64,000 nt of DNA from CACPJA01 sp964629335. GTDB taxonomy: Bacteria > Pseudomonadota > Gammaproteobacteria > Steroidobacterales > UBA11654. A model generated the notes under the pieces. The model ran no database searches and was not told the origin of the DNA. It worked only from the letters and a program-made list of their open reading frames with translations. The DNA lies in contig CAZVRH010000003.1 in assembly GCA_964629335.1 (NCBI GenBank), forward strand, positions 1 to 64,000. The letters run 5' to 3'. The position numbers and the translations under genes are program-made. Positions 49,515-58,486 of the stretch are shown one piece after another (the stretch's first letter is position 1; the number at the start of each line of letters is the position of its first letter).

Positions 49515-50873
49515 ATGAAAGACGAAACCCCAAAACTAACAAAAGGCTCTCCATCTAAAGCCATATTTTCAATGATGGTGCCAATGGTCATTGGTCTAAT
49601 TGTCATTATAGGCAACGGGCTAGTCGATGCTTATTTTATAGGTCAACTGGGGTACGCTCAATTAGCGGCAGTTAGTTACGCCTTCCCGGTATGGTTTATT
49701 TTAGGTGGGATTGTTATGGGTTTAGGGGTTGGCACTGCCTCATTGGCTTCGAGAGCTATAGGCTCAGGCAATAAAACGGTAGTTAGTGAAATCGCTACAC
49801 ATGCAATGATTCTATCTATCGTGGTAGGTGTTTTTGTCATTGCTATTGGCTTGTTAACAATTGACACGCTTTTTGGGTTTCTCGGAGCTAATGAAGAGAC
49901 CATGCCTTATGTTAAGGAATACATGGAGATCTATTACTGGGGGGGCATTGTTATGGCCGTTCCAATGATCGGCAATTCAGTCATGAGAGCTTCTGGAGAC
50001 GCTACAACACCGTCCATTTTAATGGCCTCTTCCGCAATCATGAATGCTGTATTAGATCCTATATTGATATTTGGTTGGTTTGGCCTTCCAGCGCTTGGGG
50101 TTAGAGGTGCAGCGCTGGCGAGCGTTTTATCAAATGTTCTGTTCCTTATTGCGTCCCTTTGTATTCTTGTTTATAGAGATAACTTAATACAGTTTACTAA
50201 CCATAGCGTTAAGTCCGTTCTTGAGTCATGGAAGAAAATTCTACATGTGGGTCTGCCGGCCATAGCGAGCAATCTTATTGCTCCCGTGTCAATGGCGTTG
50301 GTCACAGCGTTAATAAGTAGTTACGGGCAAGAGGCTGTAGCAGCCTATGGTTTAGCTGGAAGGTTGGAAGCTTTAATTATTGTAATTCTCATGGCTCTGG
50401 GTGGAGCAATGTCTCCTTATGTTGGCCAAAATTTCGGTGCTAAGCGTTTTGATCGTTTGGAAGATGGTTTTAAGTTTGCTGCGAAGTTTACCTTGGGGTA
50501 TTCATTGTTCTGTATTGTTTTTATGAACCTTATGGCTGATCTTCTTCTCGGGCTGTTTACCTCTGATCCTGAGGTCATAAGGGTTGCTAAAATGCAGTTA
50601 CTTATTTGTCCTTGGGGTTATGGATTTCTTGGTCTAGCTGCAATCTGTAATGGTTCATTTAATGCGGTAGGTAAACCGATGCCGGCAATGATAATTTCGG
50701 TTGCTAGAACTCTTGTTGTTTATGTTCCTATGGCGTATCTGTTTGCCTCAATAATTGGTATTCAAGGAGTGTTTGTGGCTCAAGTTACGGCAAATATTAT
50801 TGCCGGTTGTGTTGGAGTTTTTTGGTATAAATTGGCAATCAAAGGATTGTCTAATGAAGTCGAGACTGCTTAA
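49515..50873 (+). CDS. MATE-family multidrug/toxin extrusion transporter
   Basis: A 452-residue MATE protein with about 12 helices, in two homologous halves. The N-terminal segment IFSMMVPMVIGLIVIIGNGLVDAYFIGQLG and GVGTASLASRAIGSGN are typical, and the second half has LGGAMSPYVGQNFGAKRFD. It probably exports cationic drugs or metabolites in exchange for Na+ or H+. It follows gabD by 44 bp and abuts acs at the stop codons, so it is the last gene of the plus-strand run. Confidence 0.92.
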   Translation: MKDETPKLTKGSPSKAIFSMMVPMVIGLIVIIGNGLVDAYFIGQLGYAQLAAVSYAFPVWFILGGIVMGLGVGTASLASRAIGSGNKTVVSEIATHAMILSIVVGVFVIAIGLLTIDTLFGFLGANEETMPYVKEYMEIYYWGGIVMAVPMIGNSVMRASGDATTPSILMASSAIMNAVLDPILIFGWFGLPALGVRGAALASVLSNVLFLIASLCILVYRDNLIQFTNHSVKSVLESWKKILHVGLPAIASNLIAPVSMALVTALISSYGQEAVAAYGLAGRLEALIIVILMALGGAMSPYVGQNFGAKRFDRLEDGFKFAAKFTLGYSLFCIVFMNLMADLLLGLFTSDPEVIRVAKMQLLICPWGYGFLGLAAICNGSFNAVGKPMPAMIISVARTLVVYVPMAYLFASIIGIQGVFVAQVTANIIAGCVGVFWYKLAIKGLSNEVETA

Positions 50874-52838
50874 TTATTCAGTCTGTTGAAGTTGTGTGAT
50901 AATGCTCTCGTCTTCTAGGGTTGAAATATCTTGTGTGATCTCTTCGCCTTTAGCAATAGAACGAAGCAATCGTCTCATAATTTTTCCTGATCTCGTCTTA
51001 GGGAGGTTATCAGAATATCTAATCACATCGGGTTTCGCTATTGGTCCAACCTGATCTGCAACCCACATTCTCAGCTCTTCCGTAACCTCCTTTTGCGAGC
51101 TCCCAGCGGGTCTTTCTCCTCTGGTAACAACAAATGCGAAAATACCTTCGCCTTTCACCTCATGAGGCATCCCCACCACAGCTGCTTCAGCAACATTAGG
51201 GTGTGCAACGAGTGCTGACTCCACCTCCATTGTTCCCAAACGATGTCCAGAAACATTGAGAACATCATCAATTCTTCCCATAATCCAAAAAAACCGGTCT
51301 TCATCTTGGTTGGCGCTATCGCCAGCAACATAAAACTGATTATTGAATTTTTCCCAATAGGTTTCGATATATCTCTCGTTATCTCCCCATATTGTCCTCA
51401 GCATTGAGGGCCATGGTTTTTTTATAACCAAATAACCGCCTTTATTGGTTTGTGTAACCGGTTCTCCATCCTCATCGACAATATCAGCCATAATGCCCGG
51501 TAACGGTTGGGTGCATGAGCCGGGTTTTGTAGATGTTACTCCTGGAATCGGGCTTATCATTGCTGCGCCTGTTTCTGTTTGCCACCATGTATCTACGATG
51601 GGGCATTGTTCTTTACCGATAACAGTGTGGTACCACATCCATGCTTCTGGGTTTATAGGTTCTCCCACAGTGCCTAACAGTCTTAGACTGGAAAGATTGT
51701 ATTTGTTTGGAATATGGTCACCAAGCTTCATCAATGCTCTAATTGCGGTAGGTGCAGTGTAAAATAAGCTTACCTTGTGTTTCTCACATATTTCCCAAAA
51801 CCTTCCTGGATGAGGGTGTGTTGGCGCTCCCTCATAGATTAAAATTGTGGCTCCCGCTGCAAGCGGTCCATAAGCAACATAAGTATGGCCAGTGATCCAA
51901 CCAACATCAGCTGTACACCAAAAGACATCGGAATCTTTGTTATCAAATATCCAACTAAAGGTCATCTTGGCATTTAACAAATAACCGCCGCTTGAATGTT
52001 GAATCCCTTTTGGTTTTCCGGTCGAGCCGGATGTATAAAGAATAAACAAAGGATGCTCTGAGTTAAGCGGAACAGCTGTTGATTGGTTGTTTTGATTTTT
52101 GATTAGCTCTTCCCACTTGATATCTCGACCTTTATCAATGCTAACCATTTCTCCGGTTTTGTTTAACACAATCACGTTTTGAACCGTATGGTTCCAACCT
52201 TCTAGAGCTTTGTCTGTTGCTTCCTTTAAGGGTATTATATTGCCGCCACGAAATGCGCCGTCTGCGGTCACAACTATTTTTGCTTTCGCATCTTCGATCC
52301 GATCTTTGAGGGCGTTTGAAGAGAAGCCTCCAAAGACCACTGAATGAATTGCCCCAATCCGAGCACAAGCTTGCATTGCAATCACTGCCTCAGGCGACAT
52401 AGGCATGTAGATTATTACTCTATCGCCCACCTCAACACCAAGGCTGAGCAAACCGTTTGCAAATAAAGAAACCTCGTCTAATAATTCTTTGTATGAAATT
52501 TTTCTAGTGCTGCCATTTTCAGCTTCGAAAATAATGGCTGTTTTATTTGGATTGGTTTCAACGTTTTTATCCAGACAATTATAAGAAACATTAATCTCTC
52601 CATCCTCAAACCACTTGAAATTTGGGGCTTTCTCTGTGTTTAAAATACTTGTAAAACTTTTAAACCAATGAAGGTTTTCCTCTGCCAACCTCCCCCAAAA
52701 ACCTATGTGGTCTTCATGGGCGTTATTTATAAGTCTTTCAAGTTCTGCCTTTGAAAGGTTGGCCTCGCCACTAAACTTTTTTGATGGTGAAAATTGACGT
52801 GTTTCGTTTAGTATTGAATCTATTGTTTTATCTGTCAT
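50874..52838 (-). CDS. acs: Acetyl-CoA synthetase
   Basis: A 654-residue AMP-forming acetyl-CoA synthetase. Motifs include LYTSGSTGKPKGIQHSSGGY (A3), WWQTETGAAMISP and the C-terminal TRSGKIMRRLLR, whose Lys is the acetylation-controlled catalytic residue. The start is the ATG at 52838; the frame opens 25 codons earlier inside the fructosamine kinase gene. It converts acetate, ATP and CoA to acetyl-CoA. It is the last of a minus-strand operon that includes pnt genes, an HNH protein and the fructosamine kinase; the gap to the kinase gene is 13 bp. Confidence 0.95.
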   Translation of the reverse strand: MTDKTIDSILNETRQFSPSKKFSGEANLSKAELERLINNAHEDHIGFWGRLAEENLHWFKSFTSILNTEKAPNFKWFEDGEINVSYNCLDKNVETNPNKTAIIFEAENGSTRKISYKELLDEVSLFANGLLSLGVEVGDRVIIYMPMSPEAVIAMQACARIGAIHSVVFGGFSSNALKDRIEDAKAKIVVTADGAFRGGNIIPLKEATDKALEGWNHTVQNVIVLNKTGEMVSIDKGRDIKWEELIKNQNNQSTAVPLNSEHPLFILYTSGSTGKPKGIQHSSGGYLLNAKMTFSWIFDNKDSDVFWCTADVGWITGHTYVAYGPLAAGATILIYEGAPTHPHPGRFWEICEKHKVSLFYTAPTAIRALMKLGDHIPNKYNLSSLRLLGTVGEPINPEAWMWYHTVIGKEQCPIVDTWWQTETGAAMISPIPGVTSTKPGSCTQPLPGIMADIVDEDGEPVTQTNKGGYLVIKKPWPSMLRTIWGDNERYIETYWEKFNNQFYVAGDSANQDEDRFFWIMGRIDDVLNVSGHRLGTMEVESALVAHPNVAEAAVVGMPHEVKGEGIFAFVVTRGERPAGSSQKEVTEELRMWVADQVGPIAKPDVIRYSDNLPKTRSGKIMRRLLRSIAKGEEITQDISTLEDESIITQLQQTE

Positions 52839-52851
52839 AACCGAAACATAA

Positions 52852-53724
52852 TTACAGTTTTTGGACAAGCTTGTCCAATAAATTTTCAGCCTGGGATAAA
52901 TAGCCTTGGCCAAATATATTGAGGTGGTTTATGACGTGATAAAGATTGTAAAGGTCTTGTCTGTTTTTGAAACCTTCTGATAAAGGCCATGCCTTGTTAT
53001 AAGACTTATAAAAACCTCCAGGAAAACCACCAAATAAAAGGGTCATAGCAATATCTGTTTCTCTATCACCGTAATAAACAGCTGGGTCAAAAATTACTGG
53101 TTCGTTTTCGTTAAGCGTGCCCCAGTTGCCAGCCCATAGGTCGCCGTGCAGCAAAGAAGGTGTTGGAGAATAGTCCTTAAAAAAAAGATCATTACCTTTA
53201 ATAAGATGATCGGCTTTTATTTTGAGGGTGTTTTTATAGCCGTTTAGATACGCTAATTCCAGTTGTGGTTTAAGTCTTTGTTCTAAATAGAAGGTTGGCC
53301 AATTATTGTGTTGTTGATTATGTTGTCTGGTCAAACCAATCCAGTTATTTTCATTCAAACCAAAAAGTTCTTGTGTGTTTTTATGCGCTTCAGCAAGCTT
53401 GCTCCCTAAAATTGATGCTGAAAGATTAGTTTTTGGTTGTAACTCTAAATACTCAAGAATAATGTATGCGCATTGTTTGGTCTCTCCGCAGGCAATAATA
53501 CTGGGTGTTCTTATAGTGTTTGTTTCGGCTATTGATTTGAGTCCTCTTGCTTCAGTGGTGAGTCTATTGAAGTTGTTGTTCTGAGTAACTTTAATAAAGA
53601 AGCTTGTTTTTTCACTGTAAGCTTTTGCTTTTAAAACACCATCGGAAGCCAGATTCAGAGAGGGTTCTGAGCTTTCAAGTTTAATGCCAGAATGCTTTGA
53701 GATCTCTGGAATTAGTTCAGACAA
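52852..53724 (-). CDS. Fructosamine-3-kinase-like protein
   Basis: A 290-residue aminoglycoside-kinase-fold protein. The catalytic loop LLHGDLWAGNW is near 195-205 and the DFG-like metal motif FDPAVYYGDRETDIAM near 217-232, both matching the fructosamine-kinase family (YniA/FN3K). These repair glycated proteins by phosphorylating the sugar. The nucleotide-binding start is FIKVT near 42. It overlaps the HNH-protein gene by 13 bp and precedes acs, so it is in a multigene operon. Confidence 0.88.
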   Translation of the reverse strand: MSELIPEISKHSGIKLESSEPSLNLASDGVLKAKAYSEKTSFFIKVTQNNNFNRLTTEARGLKSIAETNTIRTPSIIACGETKQCAYIILEYLELQPKTNLSASILGSKLAEAHKNTQELFGLNENNWIGLTRQHNQQHNNWPTFYLEQRLKPQLELAYLNGYKNTLKIKADHLIKGNDLFFKDYSPTPSLLHGDLWAGNWGTLNENEPVIFDPAVYYGDRETDIAMTLLFGGFPGGFYKSYNKAWPLSEGFKNRQDLYNLYHVINHLNIFGQGYLSQAENLLDKLVQKL

Positions 53725-54329
53725 TCTTGGTTTTCTTTTTCGAGGTCTATTCGATGATGGATGGGGCTTGATTTAGGTATATAACCCAACAAGAAGTCCA
53801 TTTGATCTGCGAGAATGTTTCTTCCTTGAAGATAAATGTATTCTGCATAATTTGGCACAAAAGGTATTGCTAATAATTCAATCTTTGCTTGCTCAGGCGT
53901 TCTACCTCCCTTGTGATGATTGCATCGCTTGCAGGCTGAGACAACATTATTCCATTCGTCTCTGCCTCCTTGGCTGATTGGAGTGATATGATCTCTTGTC
54001 AGCTCTCGTTTATTATATTGAGCCCCACAATACATACATAAATAACTATCCCGCTTAAACAATGTTTGATTATTAAGTGGCGGAGTATACCGACTCATTT
54101 TTTCTTGAAAATGCTTAGTCCTACCATACGTCGCAATAATGGAGTTAACGGTTATTGAGCTTTGTACTCCAGAAGCTGCATTTATACCGCCGTATATGGT
54201 ATATAAATCATTCCCTAATGTGTAAACAACTTGATCTACTGCGTATAGCTTCACTGCCTCTTTGTAATCCACCCATTCTAATGGCAGTCCCGTTGTGTCA
54301 ACCCTGAGTGTTTGATGATAATTATTCAT
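53712..54329 (-). CDS. HNH endonuclease-domain protein
   Basis: A 205-residue protein. The HNH domain has CMYCG, RDHITPISQGGRDEWNNVVSACKRCNHHKG near 113-142: two CxxC pairs hold zinc and DHI...N...H forms the active site. It belongs to a widespread bacterial HNH family found in core genomes, with unknown substrate. The start at 54329 is chosen from the family N-terminus (MNNYHQTLRVDTTGLPLEW); the frame opens 11 codons earlier. It overlaps the kinase gene and lies after pntB. Confidence 0.82.
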   Translation of the reverse strand: MNNYHQTLRVDTTGLPLEWVDYKEAVKLYAVDQVVYTLGNDLYTIYGGINAASGVQSSITVNSIIATYGRTKHFQEKMSRYTPPLNNQTLFKRDSYLCMYCGAQYNKRELTRDHITPISQGGRDEWNNVVSACKRCNHHKGGRTPEQAKIELLAIPFVPNYAEYIYLQGRNILADQMDFLLGYIPKSSPIHHRIDLEKENQDCLN

Positions 54330-54430
54330 AACTGTTTTTATTTTCCTAATAATATTAAACAATTTTTACAGAAATAAAATTGATAATGATGCTCTTGCCA
54401 AGAGAATTAATTAAGAAGAGGTATAGAATT

Positions 54431-55849
54431 TTAGCTTTTAAACTCGGCAACTAGGGCTGTAATAGAGTCCTTGGCATCACCAAAAAGCATTCTTGTATTG
54501 TTTTTAAAAAACAATGGGTTTTCAATTCCTGCGAAACCTGAAGCCATCGATCTTTTGAGAACAAACGTTGTCCTTGCTTTATCAACATCAATGATTGGCA
54601 TTCCATATATCGGACTTTGTTCGTCTTCTCTAGCAGCTGGGTTAACTACATCGTTTGCACCAATAACAATACACACATCCACCGATTCAATAATTGAGTT
54701 AATATCTTCTGGCTCAATCAATTGGTCATAAGGAACATTTGCTTCTGCCAATAATACGTTCATATGGCCTGGCATTCTTCCGGCCACGGGGTGGATTACA
54801 TATTGTACTGTTGTTCCGTTGCCTTCTAATAATTCGCCTAATTCTCTGACAGCATGTTGTGCTTGGGCAACCGCCATGCCGTACCCCGGAACAATAGACA
54901 CAGAAGAAGCGGCTTCCAATATCAGGTAAGCATCTTCTGTAACAATTGGTTTGACTTCACCCTGTTCTTTGTCGTCTGTTCCTGATGCAACCACAGCCCC
55001 AAAACCACTAAACAAGACATTTGCTAAAGACCTATTCATGGCTTTACACATGATGTTCGTCAGGATTAAGCCGCTTGCTCCAACCAGAGCGCCAGCCACT
55101 ATTAGAACATTATTTTCAATAACAAAGCCTGCTGCACAAGCCGCTAATCCTGAGTAACTATTCAACAATGCAATAACTACCGGCATGTCGGCGCCGCCTA
55201 TTGGGATTACCAAAAGTATGCCCAACAAAAAAGACATGCCTACGATCGCCACCAGAACTTGCCAATTTAAAGAAAAAACAAGGCCTTGGTTTAAAATCAT
55301 CTCTGCCCCCAAAAACAGAAGCAAAGCAAACAACAATCCATTTATCCATTGTTGTCCTTTATATAAAACAGGGTTTCCGTTCATTCGTCCAGAAAGCTTG
55401 CCATAAGCAATAATACTGCCTGTAAAAGTTAGCCCTCCTATTACCACGGTAAAAAATATAGGGATCAAGATTCCCAAACTATTGCTGCCAGACAGAATAT
55501 ACTCTGCTGATCCAACAAGCAGGCTAGCGATTCCACCAAATCCGTTAAAAACAGCAACCATTTCTGGCATTGATGTCATTTCAACTTTTAAAGCAGCAAA
55601 CGCACCAATTGATGCTCCTAAGAATATAGCTATAAAAATTGACTGAAAGTTAATAACACTTTGATCCAATAGGGTCACTATGACTGCAATCAGCATACCA
55701 AGGGCTGAAATTAAATTACCTTTAGTGGCTGTTTCGGGTGAGCTCAACATTTTCAAGCCAGTTATGAAAAGCACTGAGGATAAGATATAAATAAAGTTAA
55801 CCAGTGCTTCATTAGCGGTTGAGGAAAAAATTGTATTAAAAAATTCCAT
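54431..55849 (-). CDS. pntB: NAD(P) transhydrogenase beta subunit
   Basis: A 472-residue subunit: about nine membrane helices, then the NADP-binding domain III (about 300-472) with VPGYGMAVAQAQHAVRELGE and IHPVAGRMPGHMNVLLAEA, plus YGMPIIDVDKARTTFVLKRSM. It contributes the proton channel and NADP(H) site. It directly follows pntAB (ATG right after TAG). The proton-translocating transhydrogenase makes NADPH using the proton gradient. Confidence 0.96.
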   Translation of the reverse strand: MEFFNTIFSSTANEALVNFIYILSSVLFITGLKMLSSPETATKGNLISALGMLIAVIVTLLDQSVINFQSIFIAIFLGASIGAFAALKVEMTSMPEMVAVFNGFGGIASLLVGSAEYILSGSNSLGILIPIFFTVVIGGLTFTGSIIAYGKLSGRMNGNPVLYKGQQWINGLLFALLLFLGAEMILNQGLVFSLNWQVLVAIVGMSFLLGILLVIPIGGADMPVVIALLNSYSGLAACAAGFVIENNVLIVAGALVGASGLILTNIMCKAMNRSLANVLFSGFGAVVASGTDDKEQGEVKPIVTEDAYLILEAASSVSIVPGYGMAVAQAQHAVRELGELLEGNGTTVQYVIHPVAGRMPGHMNVLLAEANVPYDQLIEPEDINSIIESVDVCIVIGANDVVNPAAREDEQSPIYGMPIIDVDKARTTFVLKRSMASGFAGIENPLFFKNNTRMLFGDAKDSITALVAEFKS

Positions 55850-56137
55850 CTACTTTTTTTTGAACATGCTTAGCATTCTGTTTGTAACCAAATAGCCGCC
55901 AACAACGTTAACCGTGGCAAAAAAAACAGCTAACATCCCCAATATAAAAGTAATTTCTGAATCAACTGCCTCTGCTCTTGATGTGAGAATCGCTCCAACA
56001 ATGGTGATACCAGAAATTGCATTTGCTCCAGACATTAACGGTGTGTGTAAAGTTGAGGGTACTTTTGAAATCAGCTCAAAACCTAAAAAAATAGATAGCA
56101 CCAAAACAAACAACAACAAAATAAATGTTGGCTCCAT
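55850..56137 (-). CDS. pntAB: NAD(P) transhydrogenase alpha-2 subunit (membrane part)
   Basis: A 95-residue, three-to-four-helix membrane protein, corresponding to the C-terminal membrane portion of E. coli PntA. GFELISKVPSTLHTPLMSGANAISG near 23-47 is characteristic. It starts immediately next to the pntAA stop, so the alpha subunit is split into two genes, an arrangement seen in alphaproteobacteria and in Pseudomonas. Confidence 0.95.
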   Translation of the reverse strand: MEPTFILLLFVLVLSIFLGFELISKVPSTLHTPLMSGANAISGITIVGAILTSRAEAVDSEITFILGMLAVFFATVNVVGGYLVTNRMLSMFKKK

Positions 56138-57268
56138 TTAATTCTCTCCCTTATTTAACAGTGGGCCGACTGCGTCACCATTATGAGAAACAACGCACCC
56201 GGATAAGATTTCATCACCAATATCAATGTTCATAATCTCGTTTTCTTTGTCCCAAAACTCCTCAATCATGTTGTAAAGATTATTAGCGTATACTTGGCTT
56301 GCGTCTTCGGCTACCGAGGCAGGTAGGTTATCATTACCAACAATAAACACCCCGTTTGAAACTGCTGTTTCTCCTCTAATCGAGCCCTCTACATTTCCCC
56401 CTGTGCCGACAGCCATATCGACAATAACACTACCCGGTTGCATTGCGTTAATCATATCTTGAGTAATAATCAAAGGGGCTTTTTTTCCAAAAACTTGGGC
56501 TGTTGTAATAATAATATCAGAACGACTGCAAGCCTTAATCATTCCTTGCCTCTGTAGCTCAAGTTGCTCTGGGCTTAATTCTTTGGCATAACCTTGTTCT
56601 GTTTCTTCTAGTTCGCCGATATCAATTTTTACAAACTTAGCTCCCAATGAAAGAACTTGCTCCTCAACAGTTGGTCGTGTATCAAATGCCTCCACCCTTG
56701 CACCAAGGCGTTTAGCGGTTGCAATTGCTTGGAGCCCGGCCACACCGACCCCAACAATAAAAACTTTAGCTGGAGAAATAGTTCCAGCTGGAGTCATCAT
56801 CATTGGAAAAACTTTATCTATTTTTTTTGCGGCCTCTATAACCGCTGCATATCCACCAAGGCTAGCTTGCGAACTAAGCGCATCCATTTTTTGGGCTCTA
56901 GTTACTCTTGGAACTAGCTCCATACTAATAGCAGTAACTGACTGTTTAACAAATTTGTCTATCAAGTCTTTTTGGTTAAAAGGATCAAGAAAACTTATGT
57001 GTATTGCATTATTTTTAAGGTGTTTGATTTCTTCTGTATTAGGCACATTAAGACGGCAAACAATGTCTGCATTAGAGAGTGCTTCAATACGGTTTTTTGT
57101 TATTTTAGCCCCTGCTTCAACATAAACATCGTCATTTAATGACACTGTTTCTCCAACACCTTCTTCAACAAAAACAGTAAGTTTGAGAGCAACAAGCTTT
57201 TGAACCACCGATGGCACTATCGATGTTCTTAGCTCGTCTTGTTGTTCTTTTGGAAAAAAGATTTTCAT
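56138..57268 (-). CDS. pntAA: NAD(P) transhydrogenase alpha-1 subunit (NAD-binding)
   Basis: A 376-residue cytoplasmic NAD(H)-binding subunit. It shows the alanine-dehydrogenase/PntAA fold: VFIVGVGVAGLQAIATAKRLGA near 168-189, the RxxD-type region MDALSSQASLGGYAAVIEA, and PGSVIVDMAVGTGGNVEGS. It is the first gene of the pntAA-pntAB-pntB run and is divergent from the aminotransferase at 57.4 kb. Start is the ATG at 57268. Confidence 0.95.
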   Translation of the reverse strand: MKIFFPKEQQDELRTSIVPSVVQKLVALKLTVFVEEGVGETVSLNDDVYVEAGAKITKNRIEALSNADIVCRLNVPNTEEIKHLKNNAIHISFLDPFNQKDLIDKFVKQSVTAISMELVPRVTRAQKMDALSSQASLGGYAAVIEAAKKIDKVFPMMMTPAGTISPAKVFIVGVGVAGLQAIATAKRLGARVEAFDTRPTVEEQVLSLGAKFVKIDIGELEETEQGYAKELSPEQLELQRQGMIKACSRSDIIITTAQVFGKKAPLIITQDMINAMQPGSVIVDMAVGTGGNVEGSIRGETAVSNGVFIVGNDNLPASVAEDASQVYANNLYNMIEEFWDKENEIMNIDIGDEILSGCVVSHNGDAVGPLLNKGEN

Positions 57269-57373
57269 TTAGCTATAAACCTAAGCTGCTTAACTTCTGA
57301 GAGGAAGATATATTGACAGAAATCAGATGTCAAGATTGAAAAAAAATACAGGGTTTATGATATCCTCAAGCCT

Positions 57374-58486
57374 ATGTTTACTGAGTTTGAAATGGAAAGA
57401 TTTCAGTCTCTATATGAGAACGAAGTTGAATACAATCTGAGTGATAGCGGCAATCATCCGCTATCAATAAGAGATCTTTTAGATGAAGATGAAATTGAGA
57501 AATTTTTAGCCATGGAGATATATTATGGTTATACCCAAGGTGATCCTCGTCTACTTGAAGTCATAAAAAATTGGTATCCCAACACCAGCGAATCAAATAT
57601 ATTGCTAACCAATGGATCTGCGGAAGCTAATTTTATTATGGCTTGGACTTTAATAAAACCAGGTGATGAGGTGGTTCTAGCGCTTCCAAACTATATGCAG
57701 CTCCCTGGTTTAGCTAAAAACTTTGGAGCCAAAATAAAGACCATAAACCTCAAAGAAGAGTTAGGTTGGCATCTTGACCTAAATGAATTAAAAGATCTGG
57801 TTAGCCCTGACACCAAATTAATTTCAATCTGTAATCCCAATAATCCAACCGGTTCTGTTATGAGCGACGACGAAATGTCTGGAATTGCAGAAATTGCAAG
57901 ATTGAATGACGCCTATGTGCACTCTGACGAAGTATATCGAGGCTCTGAGCTTGACGGTGATGAAACCAAAAGTTTCATAAGCTTCTACGAAAAAGCCATA
58001 GTTAGTTGTGGTCTATCCAAATCTTTTGCGCACCCAGGATTGAGAATCGGGTGGCTGGTGAGCAGTGAGGAGTTAGTCAAAGAGATGTGGGCACGCAAGG
58101 ATTATTCCTCAATATGTGCCTCGGTTTTATCTCAAGAAATAGCATTAAAAATCATGGCTGTAGCCTCAAGAAAAAAAGTGTTATCTAGATCTAGTAAAAT
58201 GTTGAAAGAAAGTTTGCGTCTCTTTGAATCGTGGCTGGATAGCCATGACGGGTTGTTTACGTTTGTTCCGCCAAAGGCAGGTGGCATGGCTTTTGTTGGA
58301 TATAAAATGGATGTTAACAGCATGGAGTTCGCACATAAACTTAGAACCGAGCAAAGTGTTTTAATTGTGCCTGGTGACTGTTATGGCATGGATGGATTTA
58401 TGAGGTTTGGTATAGGCTCCGAAGCCGAATATTTATCTGAGGGTTTAGGTCGAGTAAGTAACGGTATAAAGTCTTTAGGGTATTGA
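57374..58486 (+). CDS. Class I/II PLP-dependent aminotransferase
   Basis: A 370-residue fold-type I aminotransferase. The PLP-site residues are evident: SAEAN near 77, CNPNNPTGSVM near 155-165, DEVYRGSEL near 185, and the Schiff-base lysine in SCGLSKSFAHPGLRIGW near 216-232. It is shorter than aspartate or aromatic aminotransferases and more like the MalY/cystathionine-lyase or histidinol-phosphate-related subgroup. Substrate unknown. It overlaps priA by 4 bp (TTGA), so they are translationally coupled. Confidence 0.88.
   Translation: MFTEFEMERFQSLYENEVEYNLSDSGNHPLSIRDLLDEDEIEKFLAMEIYYGYTQGDPRLLEVIKNWYPNTSESNILLTNGSAEANFIMAWTLIKPGDEVVLALPNYMQLPGLAKNFGAKIKTINLKEELGWHLDLNELKDLVSPDTKLISICNPNNPTGSVMSDDEMSGIAEIARLNDAYVHSDEVYRGSELDGDETKSFISFYEKAIVSCGLSKSFAHPGLRIGWLVSSEELVKEMWARKDYSSICASVLSQEIALKIMAVASRKKVLSRSSKMLKESLRLFESWLDSHDGLFTFVPPKAGGMAFVGYKMDVNSMEFAHKLRTEQSVLIVPGDCYGMDGFMRFGIGSEAEYLSEGLGRVSNGIKSLGY

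Noticed and set aside
54431..57268. Split alpha subunit of transhydrogenase as a possible frameshift
   Set aside because: The three-gene arrangement is normal in many proteobacteria, with each gene having its own start and stop; not a broken gene.
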